From: Clostridioides difficile_A | GTDB taxonomy: Bacteria > Bacillota > Clostridia > Peptostreptococcales > Peptostreptococcaceae | Direction of reading: 5' to 3' | Assembly (NCBI GenBank): GCA_945909635.1 | Contig: OX246690.1 | Coordinates: 2,604,001 to 2,668,000, forward strand | Length of the DNA stretch: 64,000 nucleotides | Shown here: positions 16,274-24,713 of the stretch, in pieces | Numbering within the stretch: position 1 is the stretch's first letter | Layout of the letters: each line of letters begins with the position of its first letter | Position numbers and translations under genes: made by a program | Notes under the pieces: model-generated | The model's input: only the letters and a program-made list of their open reading frames with translations | Database searches by the model: none | Told to the model about the DNA's origin: nothing

Positions 16274-17194
16274 CTATAATAATTCTTTTATATTTTTTAC
16301 TATATCTTCTGTAGTTAATCCATAATGCTTTAATAAATCAGCTGGTGTACCTGATTGACCAAATACATCTTTAACACCAATTCTTCTAATTACTACATCT
16401 TTAGTTTCTGCTAAAGCTTCACATACAGCTGAACCTAAACCACCTATTATGCTATGCTCCTCTGCTGTAATTACTTTCCCAGTTTTCTTAGCAGTTTCTT
16501 TTATCAATGCTTCATCTAATGGTTTTATTGTAGACATATTGATAACTTCTACATTTACACCTTCTTTAGTAAGTTCTTCTGCTGCTTCTAAAGCTTTTGC
16601 TACCATTATTCCTGTAGCTATTACTGTTATATCAGAACCTTCTCTTAAAACAGTTCCTTTTCCTATTTCAAATTTGTAATTTTCACTGTTTATATCAGGA
16701 GTTGCAGCTCTACCTAATCTTATATACACAGGTCCATTATAATCAATAGATGCAAGTATAGCTTGTCTTGCTTCTAAAGCATCTGCTGGATTTAATACAA
16801 CCATATTTGGTATACCTCTCATTAGAGATATATCTTCTATAGCTTGATGGCTACCACCATCTTCTCCTACTGTTACTCCTGCATGAGTAGCTGCTATTTT
16901 AACATTTAAATTTGGATATGCTACAGAGTTTCTTATTTGTTCATAACCTCTCCCTGCTGCAAATATTGCAAAAGTACTTGCAAAAGGTATTTTACCACAA
17001 GTAGCAAGACCTGCTGCTGTACCAATCATGTCACCTTCTGCTATCCCCATATCAAAAAATCTATCTGGAGCAACTTCTTTAAATGTTATACTTTTTGTAG
17101 CTTTTCCTAAATCTGCATCTAATACTACTATATCTTTATTTTCTGCAAGTTCTTTTAACACTTGTCCGTAAGCTTCTCTAGTTGCTATTCCCAT
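16274..17194 (-). CDS. Transketolase, C-terminal subunit
   Basis: A 306-residue protein. The start is the ATG at 17194 with AAGGAGG upstream; the ORF extension to 17266 reads into the preceding gene. It holds the pyrimidine-binding domain, with the catalytic glutamate in DMGIAEGDMIGTAAG, and the C-terminal transketolase domain (EEHSIIGGLGSAV). Together with the N-terminal subunit at 17197 it transfers two-carbon units between ketose and aldose phosphates using thiamine diphosphate. Two-gene transketolases are common in Firmicutes sugar operons. The genes lie 2 bases apart, so the subunits should be made in equal amounts. Confidence 0.93.
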   Translation of the reverse strand: MGIATREAYGQVLKELAENKDIVVLDADLGKATKSITFKEVAPDRFFDMGIAEGDMIGTAAGLATCGKIPFASTFAIFAAGRGYEQIRNSVAYPNLNVKIAATHAGVTVGEDGGSHQAIEDISLMRGIPNMVVLNPADALEARQAILASIDYNGPVYIRLGRAATPDINSENYKFEIGKGTVLREGSDITVIATGIMVAKALEAAEELTKEGVNVEVINMSTIKPLDEALIKETAKKTGKVITAEEHSIIGGLGSAVCEALAETKDVVIRRIGVKDVFGQSGTPADLLKHYGLTTEDIVKNIKELL

Positions 17195-17196
17195 TC

Positions 17197-18009
17197 TTAT
17201 AGACCTCCTTCTAAATCTTTCAATGCTTGTTCTGCTTGTTCTGCATTTGGAGCTGTTCCATGCCATGCAGCATTATTTTCCATAAATGAAACACCTTTAC
17301 CTTTTACTGTCTTAGCTATTATTACAGTTGGTTTTCCTGTAACTTTTTTAGCCTCATCAACTGCATTTCCTATTTCTTCAAAAGAATGTCCATTTACTAC
17401 CATTACATTCCATCCAAAAGATTTGAATTTGTCATCTACTGGATTTACATTCATTACTTCTTCATTAGAACCATCTATTTGTAATCCATTTAAATCAACA
17501 AATGCAATTAAATTATCTAATTTGTAATGTGATGCTGTCATTGCAGCTTCCCATACTTGACCTTCTTGGATTTCGCCATCACCTAATATAGTATACACTG
17601 TATAGTCTTTGTTATCTAATTTTCCTGCAAGTGCCATACCATTTGCTGCAGATAGACCTTGACCAAGAGAACCAGTAGACATATCTATTCCTGCTACTTT
17701 TTTCATGTCTGGGTGACCTTGTAATTTAGAACCAAATTTTCTTAATGTTATTAGTTCTTCTTTTGGGAAAAATCCTTTTTCTGCTAATGTGGCATATAAA
17801 GCTGGTGCTGCATGACCTTTTGATAGAACAAATCTATCTCTATCATCCATTTTTGGATTTTCTACACATACATTCATTTTCTCAAAATACAACACTGTCA
17901 ATATGTCAGCTATTGATAATGAACCACCTGGATGTCCGCTTTTAGCTTCTGCAACCATTTTTATTATGTTTTTTCTAATGTTATTAGAATGATCTCTAAG
18001 AGTGCTCAT
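17197..18009 (-). CDS. Transketolase, N-terminal subunit
   Basis: A 270-residue thiamine diphosphate-binding half. It has the GHPGGSLS loop with the substrate-contacting histidine, KGHAAPALYATL, and the diphosphate/magnesium motif GDGEIQEGQVWEA. It has AGGAGG before the ATG. It pairs with the subunit at 16274 to form an active transketolase, connecting the pentose phosphates made by the operon to glycolysis. It follows the two polyol dehydrogenases, consistent with a pathway in which an imported pentitol phosphate is oxidised to a ketose phosphate and then rearranged. Confidence 0.93.
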   Translation of the reverse strand: MSTLRDHSNNIRKNIIKMVAEAKSGHPGGSLSIADILTVLYFEKMNVCVENPKMDDRDRFVLSKGHAAPALYATLAEKGFFPKEELITLRKFGSKLQGHPDMKKVAGIDMSTGSLGQGLSAANGMALAGKLDNKDYTVYTILGDGEIQEGQVWEAAMTASHYKLDNLIAFVDLNGLQIDGSNEEVMNVNPVDDKFKSFGWNVMVVNGHSFEEIGNAVDEAKKVTGKPTVIIAKTVKGKGVSFMENNAAWHGTAPNAEQAEQALKDLEGGL

Positions 18010-18099
18010 ACTTTCTTCCTCCTGTTATTTTTTAAGACCTTACATTTCTTATCCTACAGTAGATTTTACAATTTTTTTTAAAATAATACAAATGTTTTT

Positions 18100-19131
18100 T
18101 TAAGATTTTACTGCTACTTTTATTTCTTCTCCGTTCATTAAAGCTGTAATACCCTCTTTAAATTCGTCTAAACTAACAGTTCTCGTAACTAAAGCTTCTG
18201 TATTTACTTTTCCACTGTTCATTAAATCCAATGCTATAATCCAAGAACTAGGCTTTTGTGATCTACTTCCTATATATTGTAATTCTCTTTGAACTATTGC
18301 ATCTTGGTCCATTTCATTTAGTTTCTTAGCAAATATTCCAACTTGAACAAAAGTACCTTTTTTTCTAAGTAATCTTAAAGCTTCATTAACTGCTGGCATA
18401 AATCCAGAACAATCAAAGGCTTTACTTACTCCATTTCCATCAGTCATTTCATTTACTACATCTGCTAAATTTTCTTCCATTACATTTACTGTTCTATCTA
18501 CACCAAGATTTTTAGCTATTTCTAATCTTTCTTTATCTTTTGTAACTCCAGACATTATAACTGTAGCACCTTGAGATTTAACAACTTGAGCTAATAATAA
18601 GCCGATTGGTCCTGGTCCTATTATTAAAACTGTATCATTACTTTCTATAGTAGTCTTTTCAAGAGCTGCATGAACACAACAAGCTAGTGGCTCTGTAAGA
18701 GCTGCTGATAATAAAGATACATTTTCAGGAAGAACATGTATACTTTCCTCTCTTGATAATACATACTCAGCAAAACTTCCATTTACTTGAGTCCCAATAC
18801 CTTTTCTAGTTGAGCATAAGTTATAATCTTTAGTTGCACAGTATATACAGCTCTCACAAGTTGCAAAAGTAGTTTCTGATGTAACTCTATCTCCTACTTT
18901 TATATTTTTAACATCTTCTCCTATTTCTACAACAATTCCAGAAAATTCATGCCCTAATGTTACTGGAGCTTTTATATTTGCATATTCTCCTTTAAATGAA
19001 TGTATATCTGAACCGCATATACCACTATATTCTACTTTTATTTTAACCTTGTCTCCTGTAGCTTTTGGCTCTTCTACATCTAAGACTTCTACATTATCAT
19101 AGCCTGGTTTAGTTTTAACTACTGCCTTCAT
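18100..19131 (-). CDS. Zinc alcohol dehydrogenase (polyol dehydrogenase-like)
   Basis: A 343-residue medium-chain dehydrogenase. The catalytic zinc ligands are in G-I-C-G-S-D and G-H-E-F-S-G; the structural zinc cysteines are CESCIYCATKDYNLC; the NAD fold is IIGPGPIGLLLAQV. The start ATG overlaps the stop of the preceding dehydrogenase by one base (TAATG), showing coupling. It resembles sorbitol, threonine and galactitol-1-phosphate dehydrogenases. In this operon it most likely oxidises a polyol or polyol phosphate to a ketose (phosphate). The substrate is not readable from sequence. Confidence 0.87.
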   Translation of the reverse strand: MKAVVKTKPGYDNVEVLDVEEPKATGDKVKIKVEYSGICGSDIHSFKGEYANIKAPVTLGHEFSGIVVEIGEDVKNIKVGDRVTSETTFATCESCIYCATKDYNLCSTRKGIGTQVNGSFAEYVLSREESIHVLPENVSLLSAALTEPLACCVHAALEKTTIESNDTVLIIGPGPIGLLLAQVVKSQGATVIMSGVTKDKERLEIAKNLGVDRTVNVMEENLADVVNEMTDGNGVSKAFDCSGFMPAVNEALRLLRKKGTFVQVGIFAKKLNEMDQDAIVQRELQYIGSRSQKPSSWIIALDLMNSGKVNTEALVTRTVSLDEFKEGITALMNGEEIKVAVKS

Positions 19132-20183
19132 TATTTTTCAACCCCTTGTGGTAAAATTAATATCTTATTAAATTCTTCTTTTCTATCTCTTATCATCTCA
19201 AAAGCTTTGTAAGTGTCTTCAAGTGAAAATCTATGAGATACCATTTCTTTTAATTTTATTTTTCCTTCATTAACTAGGTTGATTCCTTTAGTCCATTCTT
19301 GCCCTGGGAATGGTGCAGAATAAGAGTTCCAGAAACCTTTTAATTCTAGTTCTTTTCTAAATATATTTTCAAATGCTTCTTCTGATAAAGTTATATCTGA
19401 GTATGCTATTCCTAAAAATCCTATTTTACTTTTCTTTTTAGTTATAAGTAAGCACTGTTCTTGAGTTATTTTTGAACCTGCACATTCAAGAGCTATGTCA
19501 ACACCTTTTCCATCAGTAAGTTCTTTTATTTTTTCTACTGGGTTAACATCTTTAGCATTGATTATTATATCAGCCCCTAATTCCTTTGATTCTCTTAATT
19601 TATTCTCAGATATGTCAACTGCTATAATTTTTCCTGCTCCTGCTATTTTAAGTCCTTGTATTACTAATTGTCCCATTGTTCCACTACCCATTACAGCTAC
19701 AGTGTCTCCAACTTGAACACCTATATTAAGTACTCCATGCATAGCAACTGCTAATGGTTCTATCATAGCTGCATCTTCAAAATCCATGTCTCCTATTGGT
19801 AATACATTTGTGGCTTTTATATTTGCATACTCTGCAAAAGCTCCAAAAGTCTTAGCTCCTAACATTCCATGGTCATCACATAGTGAAAATAATCCTCTTT
19901 TGCAATATTCACATTCATTACAAGGTATAAAAGGAATTGCAACTACTCTATCTCCAACTTTTACATTCTTTACATCCTTACCAACTTCAGCAATTACTCC
20001 AGAAAATTCATGTCCTGGTATAGCTGGAACTGGATATTTCCAATGTTTTAATACTCTTGGAGGATCTGACCCACATATTCCTGCTGCCATAACTTTTATT
20101 TTTACTTCATCACTTTCACATGGTTTTATTTCTATATCTTCAAATCTCATATCATTTGTGCCATGTAATACTGCTGCTTTCAC
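19131..20183 (-). CDS. Zinc dehydrogenase, galactitol-1-phosphate 5-dehydrogenase-like
   Basis: A 350-residue medium-chain dehydrogenase starting at GTG after GAGGAGGAG. Catalytic zinc ligands lie in G-I-C-G-S-D and PGHEFSG, structural zinc in CNECEYCKRGLFSLC, and the NAD fold in VMGSGTMGQLVIQG. The opening MKAAVLHG-NDMRFEDIE and overall pattern match GatD, which oxidises galactitol-1-phosphate to tagatose-6-phosphate. Given the transketolase, Rpe and RpiB in the same operon, a pentitol phosphate (for example xylitol- or arabitol-5-phosphate) is an equally good substrate. It follows the PTS IIC gene after a 130-base gap with a stem-loop. Confidence 0.87.
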   Translation of the reverse strand: MKAAVLHGTNDMRFEDIEIKPCESDEVKIKVMAAGICGSDPPRVLKHWKYPVPAIPGHEFSGVIAEVGKDVKNVKVGDRVVAIPFIPCNECEYCKRGLFSLCDDHGMLGAKTFGAFAEYANIKATNVLPIGDMDFEDAAMIEPLAVAMHGVLNIGVQVGDTVAVMGSGTMGQLVIQGLKIAGAGKIIAVDISENKLRESKELGADIIINAKDVNPVEKIKELTDGKGVDIALECAGSKITQEQCLLITKKKSKIGFLGIAYSDITLSEEAFENIFRKELELKGFWNSYSAPFPGQEWTKGINLVNEGKIKLKEMVSHRFSLEDTYKAFEMIRDRKEEFNKILILPQGVEK

Positions 20184-20234
20184 GATAAATCTCCTCCTCT
20201 TGTATTTTGTATTTTTTAAAATTTTATAAAAAAT

Positions 20235-20297
20235 ATTACTCTTTTCTAGTAGCTGCTAAATGTTAAATTTTCGCATACTTTACTAAAAAAGAGTAAT
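20235..20297 (-). repeat. Stem-loop between PTS IIC and the dehydrogenases
   Basis: ATTACTCTTTT / AAAAGAGTAAT, 11 bp with a 41-base loop, in the gap between the PTS genes and the enzymes. It could protect or cut the mRNA and so set different levels of transporter and enzymes. Confidence 0.5.
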
Positions 20298-20313
20298 CTC
20301 TATTAACTACATA

Positions 20314-21588
20314 TTAGAATATTCCAAATGAAGAAACTAATTGAGATAATTTCAATATTCCCCATTTTAGCAAGTTACCACCTGTATCTATACTTGTAAC
20401 CATTGTTGTTCCTTCTGGCATCATGTTTGCTTGTTGTAATAATTGTGTATGAACATCTGCAAAGTTTGTAGCCATATAAAGTGATATAGCTATTACTATA
20501 GTTCCTGTTATAACTGACTGAACTATATTACCTTTTCTAAAGCATACTATAAATGCCATATAGAATGGTATTGTCGCTAAGTCTCCAAATGGTAGAACTT
20601 TATTTCCTGGTAATATAACTGCTAAGAATAGAGTTATAGGAACAAGTATAAGAGCTGTTGATATAACTGCTGGATGCCCAGTTGCTACTGCTGCATCTAG
20701 TCCTATATAAAGTTCTCTGTCTCCATATTTTGCTTGTAAGAAATCTCTTATTGATTCTGAAATTGGAATTAGACCTTCCATTAATATTCTAACCATTCTA
20801 GGCATAAGTAACATTACTGCACCCATTGATATACCTACATTGAATATTCCTGCTACATCATATCCAGCAAGTGCTCCAAGTATTATACCTAATATAATAC
20901 CCATCATCATTGGTTCTCCAAAGATACCAAACTTTTTCTGTATAGAATCTGGGTCTGCTTGTATCTTATTTATTCCTGGTATTTTTTCAACAAATTTTCC
21001 TACTAAATATCCAAGTGGAGCAAATGAAGCTGTTGAACCAGTTGGTAGTGCTATACCTTCTAAATCATAAAACTCCTGGACGTTTTTGGCTGTTTTTTCT
21101 GCAATAAATAGTACTAATAATTCCATTAATATCGCACAGAATATAGCCCAAAGGTAACTTCCTGTTACTATATATCCAACTGCACCTGCTACTATAAAGT
21201 GCCAATAGTTCCATATATCAACGTTTAATATCTTTGTTTTATTGAAGTATAATAATAGTAAGTTTACTAATAAACAAACTGGTATTAATATTGGTGCAAC
21301 TGGTGAAGCCCATGTTGCTGATGCTGTTGTTGGCCAACCAACATCTATTACTGTTAAGTTAAGTCCAAATCTTTCAACCATTCCTTGAGCTGCTGGCCCT
21401 AGTGTTGAAGTTAATAGGTTTACAACTAAGTTTATACCCACAAATCCTATACCAATTGTAAGACCTGACTTTAAAGCTTTTGTAAACTTAATTCTAAATA
21501 TCATTCCTAAGACTACAATTGTTATTGGTAGTATTACTGTTGGTCCCATGTTTAAAATGTATTGTACTACTGCTAATAATTTATCCAT
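20314..21588 (-). CDS. PTS galactitol-type IIC component
   Basis: A 424-residue polytopic membrane protein of the galactitol PTS family (GatC/SgcC). It has about nine to eleven hydrophobic helices, an early GPTVILPITIVVLGMIF, a long polar loop near residue 180-210, and LDAAVATGHPAV typical of the family. It forms the sugar channel and hands the substrate to IIB for phosphorylation during import. With separate IIB (21647) and IIA (21987) genes it makes a complete permease. The substrate is probably a polyol; a pentitol is favoured by the pentose-phosphate enzymes downstream. Confidence 0.9.
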   Translation of the reverse strand: MDKLLAVVQYILNMGPTVILPITIVVLGMIFRIKFTKALKSGLTIGIGFVGINLVVNLLTSTLGPAAQGMVERFGLNLTVIDVGWPTTASATWASPVAPILIPVCLLVNLLLLYFNKTKILNVDIWNYWHFIVAGAVGYIVTGSYLWAIFCAILMELLVLFIAEKTAKNVQEFYDLEGIALPTGSTASFAPLGYLVGKFVEKIPGINKIQADPDSIQKKFGIFGEPMMMGIILGIILGALAGYDVAGIFNVGISMGAVMLLMPRMVRILMEGLIPISESIRDFLQAKYGDRELYIGLDAAVATGHPAVISTALILVPITLFLAVILPGNKVLPFGDLATIPFYMAFIVCFRKGNIVQSVITGTIVIAISLYMATNFADVHTQLLQQANMMPEGTTMVTSIDTGGNLLKWGILKLSQLVSSFGIF

Positions 21589-21646
21589 TTATAAATCCTC
21601 CTTTTTCTGTTTTATAAAATATGATTTCAATGTATTTATGATAGGA

Positions 21647-21922
21647 TTATTTTAAAGCATCTAATATTTTCTTATCTAATGCTGCTGTATTTACTCCAGT
21701 TATATAAGCTGTTGCTTTTATTGCTGGTATATTATAAGTTGTTGGTAATATAGTTGTTGATACTATTAAGTCTGCTCCATCTTGCTTTGTTGCACATTCA
21801 GCTATTTTGCATTGTATAACTTCTGCTTGTATATTGTTTTCCTTAACTAATCTCTCTACCTTGTCACAAACTACTGTTGATGTTGCTATTCCTGCTCCAC
21901 ATGCTACTAATATTTTTTTCAT
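21647..21922 (-). CDS. PTS galactitol-type IIB component
   Basis: A 91-residue cytoplasmic protein with the IIB P-loop KKILVACGAGIATSTVV; Cys8 is the phosphorylated residue. The length is usual for GatB. It takes phosphate from the IIA protein at 21987 and gives it to the sugar bound by IIC at 20314. Confidence 0.92.
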   Translation of the reverse strand: MKKILVACGAGIATSTVVCDKVERLVKENNIQAEVIQCKIAECATKQDGADLIVSTTILPTTYNIPAIKATAYITGVNTAALDKKILDALK

Positions 21923-21986
21923 TTTTATTTCCTCCCAATGATTTTATTTTTCTATTTTTTATTTTTAGTACTTTTCTTTTTTATTT

Positions 21987-22445
21987 TTATAAAGACTTTA
22001 TTGTCTTTAAAACTTCTTCTTTGTCAGTAGAATTTATTAACTTGTCAACTAACTCTTTATTTTGCATAATTCCCATCAACTCTGTTAATACAGATAATTG
22101 ACTATGTGGTTGATTAAGACCTAATACAAAAGCTAAATTTACAGGCACTTTTTCATCTTGGTCTTCCATAGAACTAAATACTACTGGTTCATTAAAAGTA
22201 CAGACTGCTATAAATTGCTCTTTTATATATTCTGCATCTGTATGTGGTATGGCTACTCCATAGTCACCTAAATTTAAACCTGTCGGAAATACATTCTCTC
22301 TTCCTAATATTTTTTCTCCAAATTCTTCTTTTACAAAGCCTAGTTCAAAAACTTTATTATGTATTTCTTTAAAGAAATCTTCTTTTGTTTTACACTCCAT
22401 TTTAAGGTTTATAACTTTATCACTTACAAAATTTATAAACTCCAT
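21987..22445 (-). CDS. PTS galactitol-type IIA component
   Basis: A 152-residue IIA of the mannitol/fructose/nitrogen-type fold. I set the start at the ATG 22445, seven bases after TAGGAGG; the ORF from 22466 includes the ribosome binding site. The phosphorylated histidine is in YGVAIPHTD. It is the first gene of a ten-gene leftward operon (IIA, IIB, IIC, two dehydrogenases, transketolase pair, rpiB, rpe, phosphomutase). Upstream lies a sigma-54 promoter (22503-22517) and a CcpA-like site (22545-22556), so the operon should respond to its LevR-type activator and to carbon catabolite control. Confidence 0.92.
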   Translation of the reverse strand: MEFINFVSDKVINLKMECKTKEDFFKEIHNKVFELGFVKEEFGEKILGRENVFPTGLNLGDYGVAIPHTDAEYIKEQFIAVCTFNEPVVFSSMEDQDEKVPVNLAFVLGLNQPHSQLSVLTELMGIMQNKELVDKLINSTDKEEVLKTIKSL

Positions 22446-22502
22446 ATTTACACCTCCTAATTGCACTTATCTTATATCTTGTTTTTCTTGCCTTTATATA
22501 AA

Positions 22503-22517
22503 GCATGCCGCGTGCCA
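22503..22517 (-). promoter_or_regulatory. Sigma-54 (-24/-12) promoter of the PTS operon
   Basis: On the minus strand TGGCAC-GCGGC-ATGCT matches the sigma-54 consensus (TGGCAC-N5-TTGCW). The GG at -24 and GC at -12 are correctly spaced (12 bases). Transcription would start near 22491, about 46 bases before the IIA start codon. A sigma-54 activator with GAYTGA is encoded at 29636. Confidence 0.88.
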
Positions 22518-22544
22518 AAAAGTGGCTTTTTTTGTGAAATAAAA

Positions 22545-22556
22545 GAAAATGTTTTC
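22545..22556. promoter_or_regulatory. CcpA-like cre site
   Basis: GAAAATGTTTTC, with the GAAAA/TTTTC arms and central G of the C. difficile CcpA motif, lies about 30 bases upstream of the -24 element. It would let preferred sugars repress the PTS operon, or block the activator loop. Confidence 0.6.
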
Positions 22557-22805
22557 CCTAAAATGCTACTCTATTATAGGATTTTACCCAACTTTCATTG
22601 ATAAATTTTTTTTAATTTTTATTTTAATTTTTACTTGTTAATCACTTAACTAACCATACTTTTTTATATTTTTTGTGGTTTTTTTTGTTACAGAAATGAT
22701 TTTTTTGTTTTTTATTACTGGTTTTTTATGTTTAATAATCTTTTTATGTAATTATTTATTCTAAAAATAGTTTATTTTTCATATTTTCTTCATCTATTCT
22801 ATTTT

Positions 22806-22870
22806 TAGATGAATGAATTTTCATATAATTGTCCAATAAAATTCATTTTTAGCATAAATAAATTCATCTA
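22806..22870. promoter_or_regulatory. Inverted repeat, possible activator site
   Basis: TAGATGAAT (22806-22814) and its complement ATTCATCTA (22862-22870) flank further ATTCAT-type half-sites (AATTTTCAT, AAATTCATTTTT). It lies 290-380 bases upstream of the sigma-54 start, within reach of DNA looping. It is a candidate upstream activating sequence for the LevR-type protein, or an operator for the divergent gene. Confidence 0.4.
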
Positions 22871-22937
22871 TTTTCTTTATTAATGTAATAAAATCAAGAT
22901 GTCAACATGAAAACTTAATATGAAAAGGTGGTAAACT

Positions 22938-24416
22938 ATGAAAAGAAAAAATTTATTTAAGATTGTATTTTTATGCAGTGTATTATTCGTTTTCGGAATT
23001 TTTGTAAATCGAGTCTTTGCAAATCAAAACAAATCAAAACCAACGCTAGATATCTCTATAAATGGTTATGATATAACACTTTCTAAAGAAGGTATTTTTA
23101 ATAGTCAAAATGTAAAGCAGCTTAATTCTACTACCCAAAATAGCATAGCAGTAAAAAACAATGATAAAGCAAGCATTGTAAAAATAAACGACAAAGAAAT
23201 CGATATATCTAAAAACTCTACTTTTGAATTGAAAGAAATAAGTAGTTCCTCAAAAATAAAAATATCTGTTATGTATAAAAATGAAAGTTCATACAGAAAT
23301 TATTATATAAATTCTCTTTCAAAAAACTTTCCAAAGTATAATGTTACTGCAAATAGCCCTTATGATGGTGATTATTATCTTACTACGCACAACGAAGAAC
23401 ATAATTTTGTATTTAAATTAAACAATGATGGAAATATAATTTTTTATAAAGAGGTTGAATCAAATCCTTTTGACTTTAAAAAAATAACTACAGAGGATGG
23501 TAAAATTAGATATGGGTACTTACTACAAGATAAAGATTCAACAAAAAGAATAAATGCTGTTGGATATTCACCAACTTATCTTGTAATCTTAGATGAGAAC
23601 TATAATGAAATAAATAAAATTACTATGGAAAAAAGTAAAAATATAGATGCTGGTACTGAATTAGAAAATCATGATTTTATATATATAAATGACAATCACT
23701 ATATTGTTTCTAGTTATCAAAAAGTTAAAGCAACAAATATTCCATCAAGTTTAAGTAAAGGAAATTCACCTTATGTAGTAAATAGTGTATTACAAGAGAT
23801 AAAAGATGGAAAGGTTGTATGGCAGTGGGAAAGTACTGACAATCAAAAACTATATTCAGAAAGCGTTGAAAACAATACTTTTAGCCAAAAAAGTGACTCA
23901 GCTTTAGATTATGTACATTTTAATTCTATGGCTATTGACCCAAATGATGGAAACTTAATTTGTTCATTTAGAAATCTAGATGAAGTTATAAAATTAGATA
24001 GAAAAACAGGAGAGATTCTTTGGACATTAGGAGGATTGGGAGATGAGTTTAACTTAACAGATAATCAAAAATTCTCAAGACAACATAATGCTAGAATTAC
24101 AGAAGATGGATACATAACTCTATATGATAATGGCGTAAAAAATCAAGCTACAAGAGTTGTTAAAATAAAATTGGATGAAGAAAATAAAAAAGTTACCGAA
24201 TATAATTCATATAGTATAGATGACTACTATAAATATATGGGGTCAGTTCAAGAAATAGATAGTGATAAAAATGTGTTTTTGATTGGTACTGGAGGAAAAG
24301 CTGGAGAAAGCCAGGATTTAGTAGCTATGGAAAAAGACTTTTCTAATGACAAAATTTATTTTAAATTCTCCTTTAAAAGTGGTGAAAGTATGTATAGATG
24401 TTATAAAATTCAATAA
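22938..24416 (+). CDS. Secreted arylsulfotransferase (ASST family)
   Basis: A 492-residue protein with AAAGGTGG before the ATG and a cleavable signal peptide (hydrophobic residues 9-25, cleavage near A-N-Q). Residues 30-125 form a beta-rich N-terminal domain. The rest is the beta-propeller of the arylsulfotransferase family: GDYYLTTHNEEHNFVF, the ENHDF and VHFNSMAIDPNDGNLICSFR blades, GEILWTLGG, and FSRQHNARI with the likely catalytic histidine. These enzymes move sulfate from one aryl sulfate to another phenol without PAPS, outside the membrane. In a gut organism, substrates could be phenolic sulfates. It diverges from the PTS operon and ends at its own hairpin. Confidence 0.85.
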   Translation: MKRKNLFKIVFLCSVLFVFGIFVNRVFANQNKSKPTLDISINGYDITLSKEGIFNSQNVKQLNSTTQNSIAVKNNDKASIVKINDKEIDISKNSTFELKEISSSSKIKISVMYKNESSYRNYYINSLSKNFPKYNVTANSPYDGDYYLTTHNEEHNFVFKLNNDGNIIFYKEVESNPFDFKKITTEDGKIRYGYLLQDKDSTKRINAVGYSPTYLVILDENYNEINKITMEKSKNIDAGTELENHDFIYINDNHYIVSSYQKVKATNIPSSLSKGNSPYVVNSVLQEIKDGKVVWQWESTDNQKLYSESVENNTFSQKSDSALDYVHFNSMAIDPNDGNLICSFRNLDEVIKLDRKTGEILWTLGGLGDEFNLTDNQKFSRQHNARITEDGYITLYDNGVKNQATRVVKIKLDEENKKVTEYNSYSIDDYYKYMGSVQEIDSDKNVFLIGTGGKAGESQDLVAMEKDFSNDKIYFKFSFKSGESMYRCYKIQ

Positions 24417-24435
24417 CAAATTTATCTAATATAAA

Positions 24436-24484
24436 AAGCAGGTGCCAACTCTTATGTTGTTGTAACACCTGCTTAAATATTAGA
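24436..24484 (+). terminator. Terminator-like hairpin after the arylsulfotransferase gene
   Basis: AAGCAGGTG / CACCTGCTT (9 bp) with an inner CAAC/GTTG stem, 20 bases after the stop. The T-run is weak, so this may be a bidirectional end point. Confidence 0.6.
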
Positions 24485-24713
24485 AAATCACTATAGTACC
24501 ATATTATTGGTATTTTCCTGTCTACAGTTTTTAATTTCTTATATTCACTAGATAATCCTATTTATTTGGTCTATGCATAAACTATTATAATACATATTTT
24601 CTCTTTTAGTACTGTCCTTTATTAACCCATAATTATATGTATCTGTATAATTCTAAAATATTATAAATTAATATAAAAAAATTATTATTTGTCATATGTA
24701 TTAAGTTAAGTTG

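Larger units (their letters stand above)
22446..22937. other. Divergent regulatory region of the PTS operon and arylsulfotransferase gene
   Basis: 490 bases, holding on the minus side a sigma-54 promoter and a cre-like site, and further upstream the dyad TAGATGAAT/ATTCATCTA at 22806-22870. The promoter of the rightward gene at 22938 must also lie near 22850-22920. It is rich in T-runs between 22600 and 22760, without coding potential. Confidence 0.6.
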
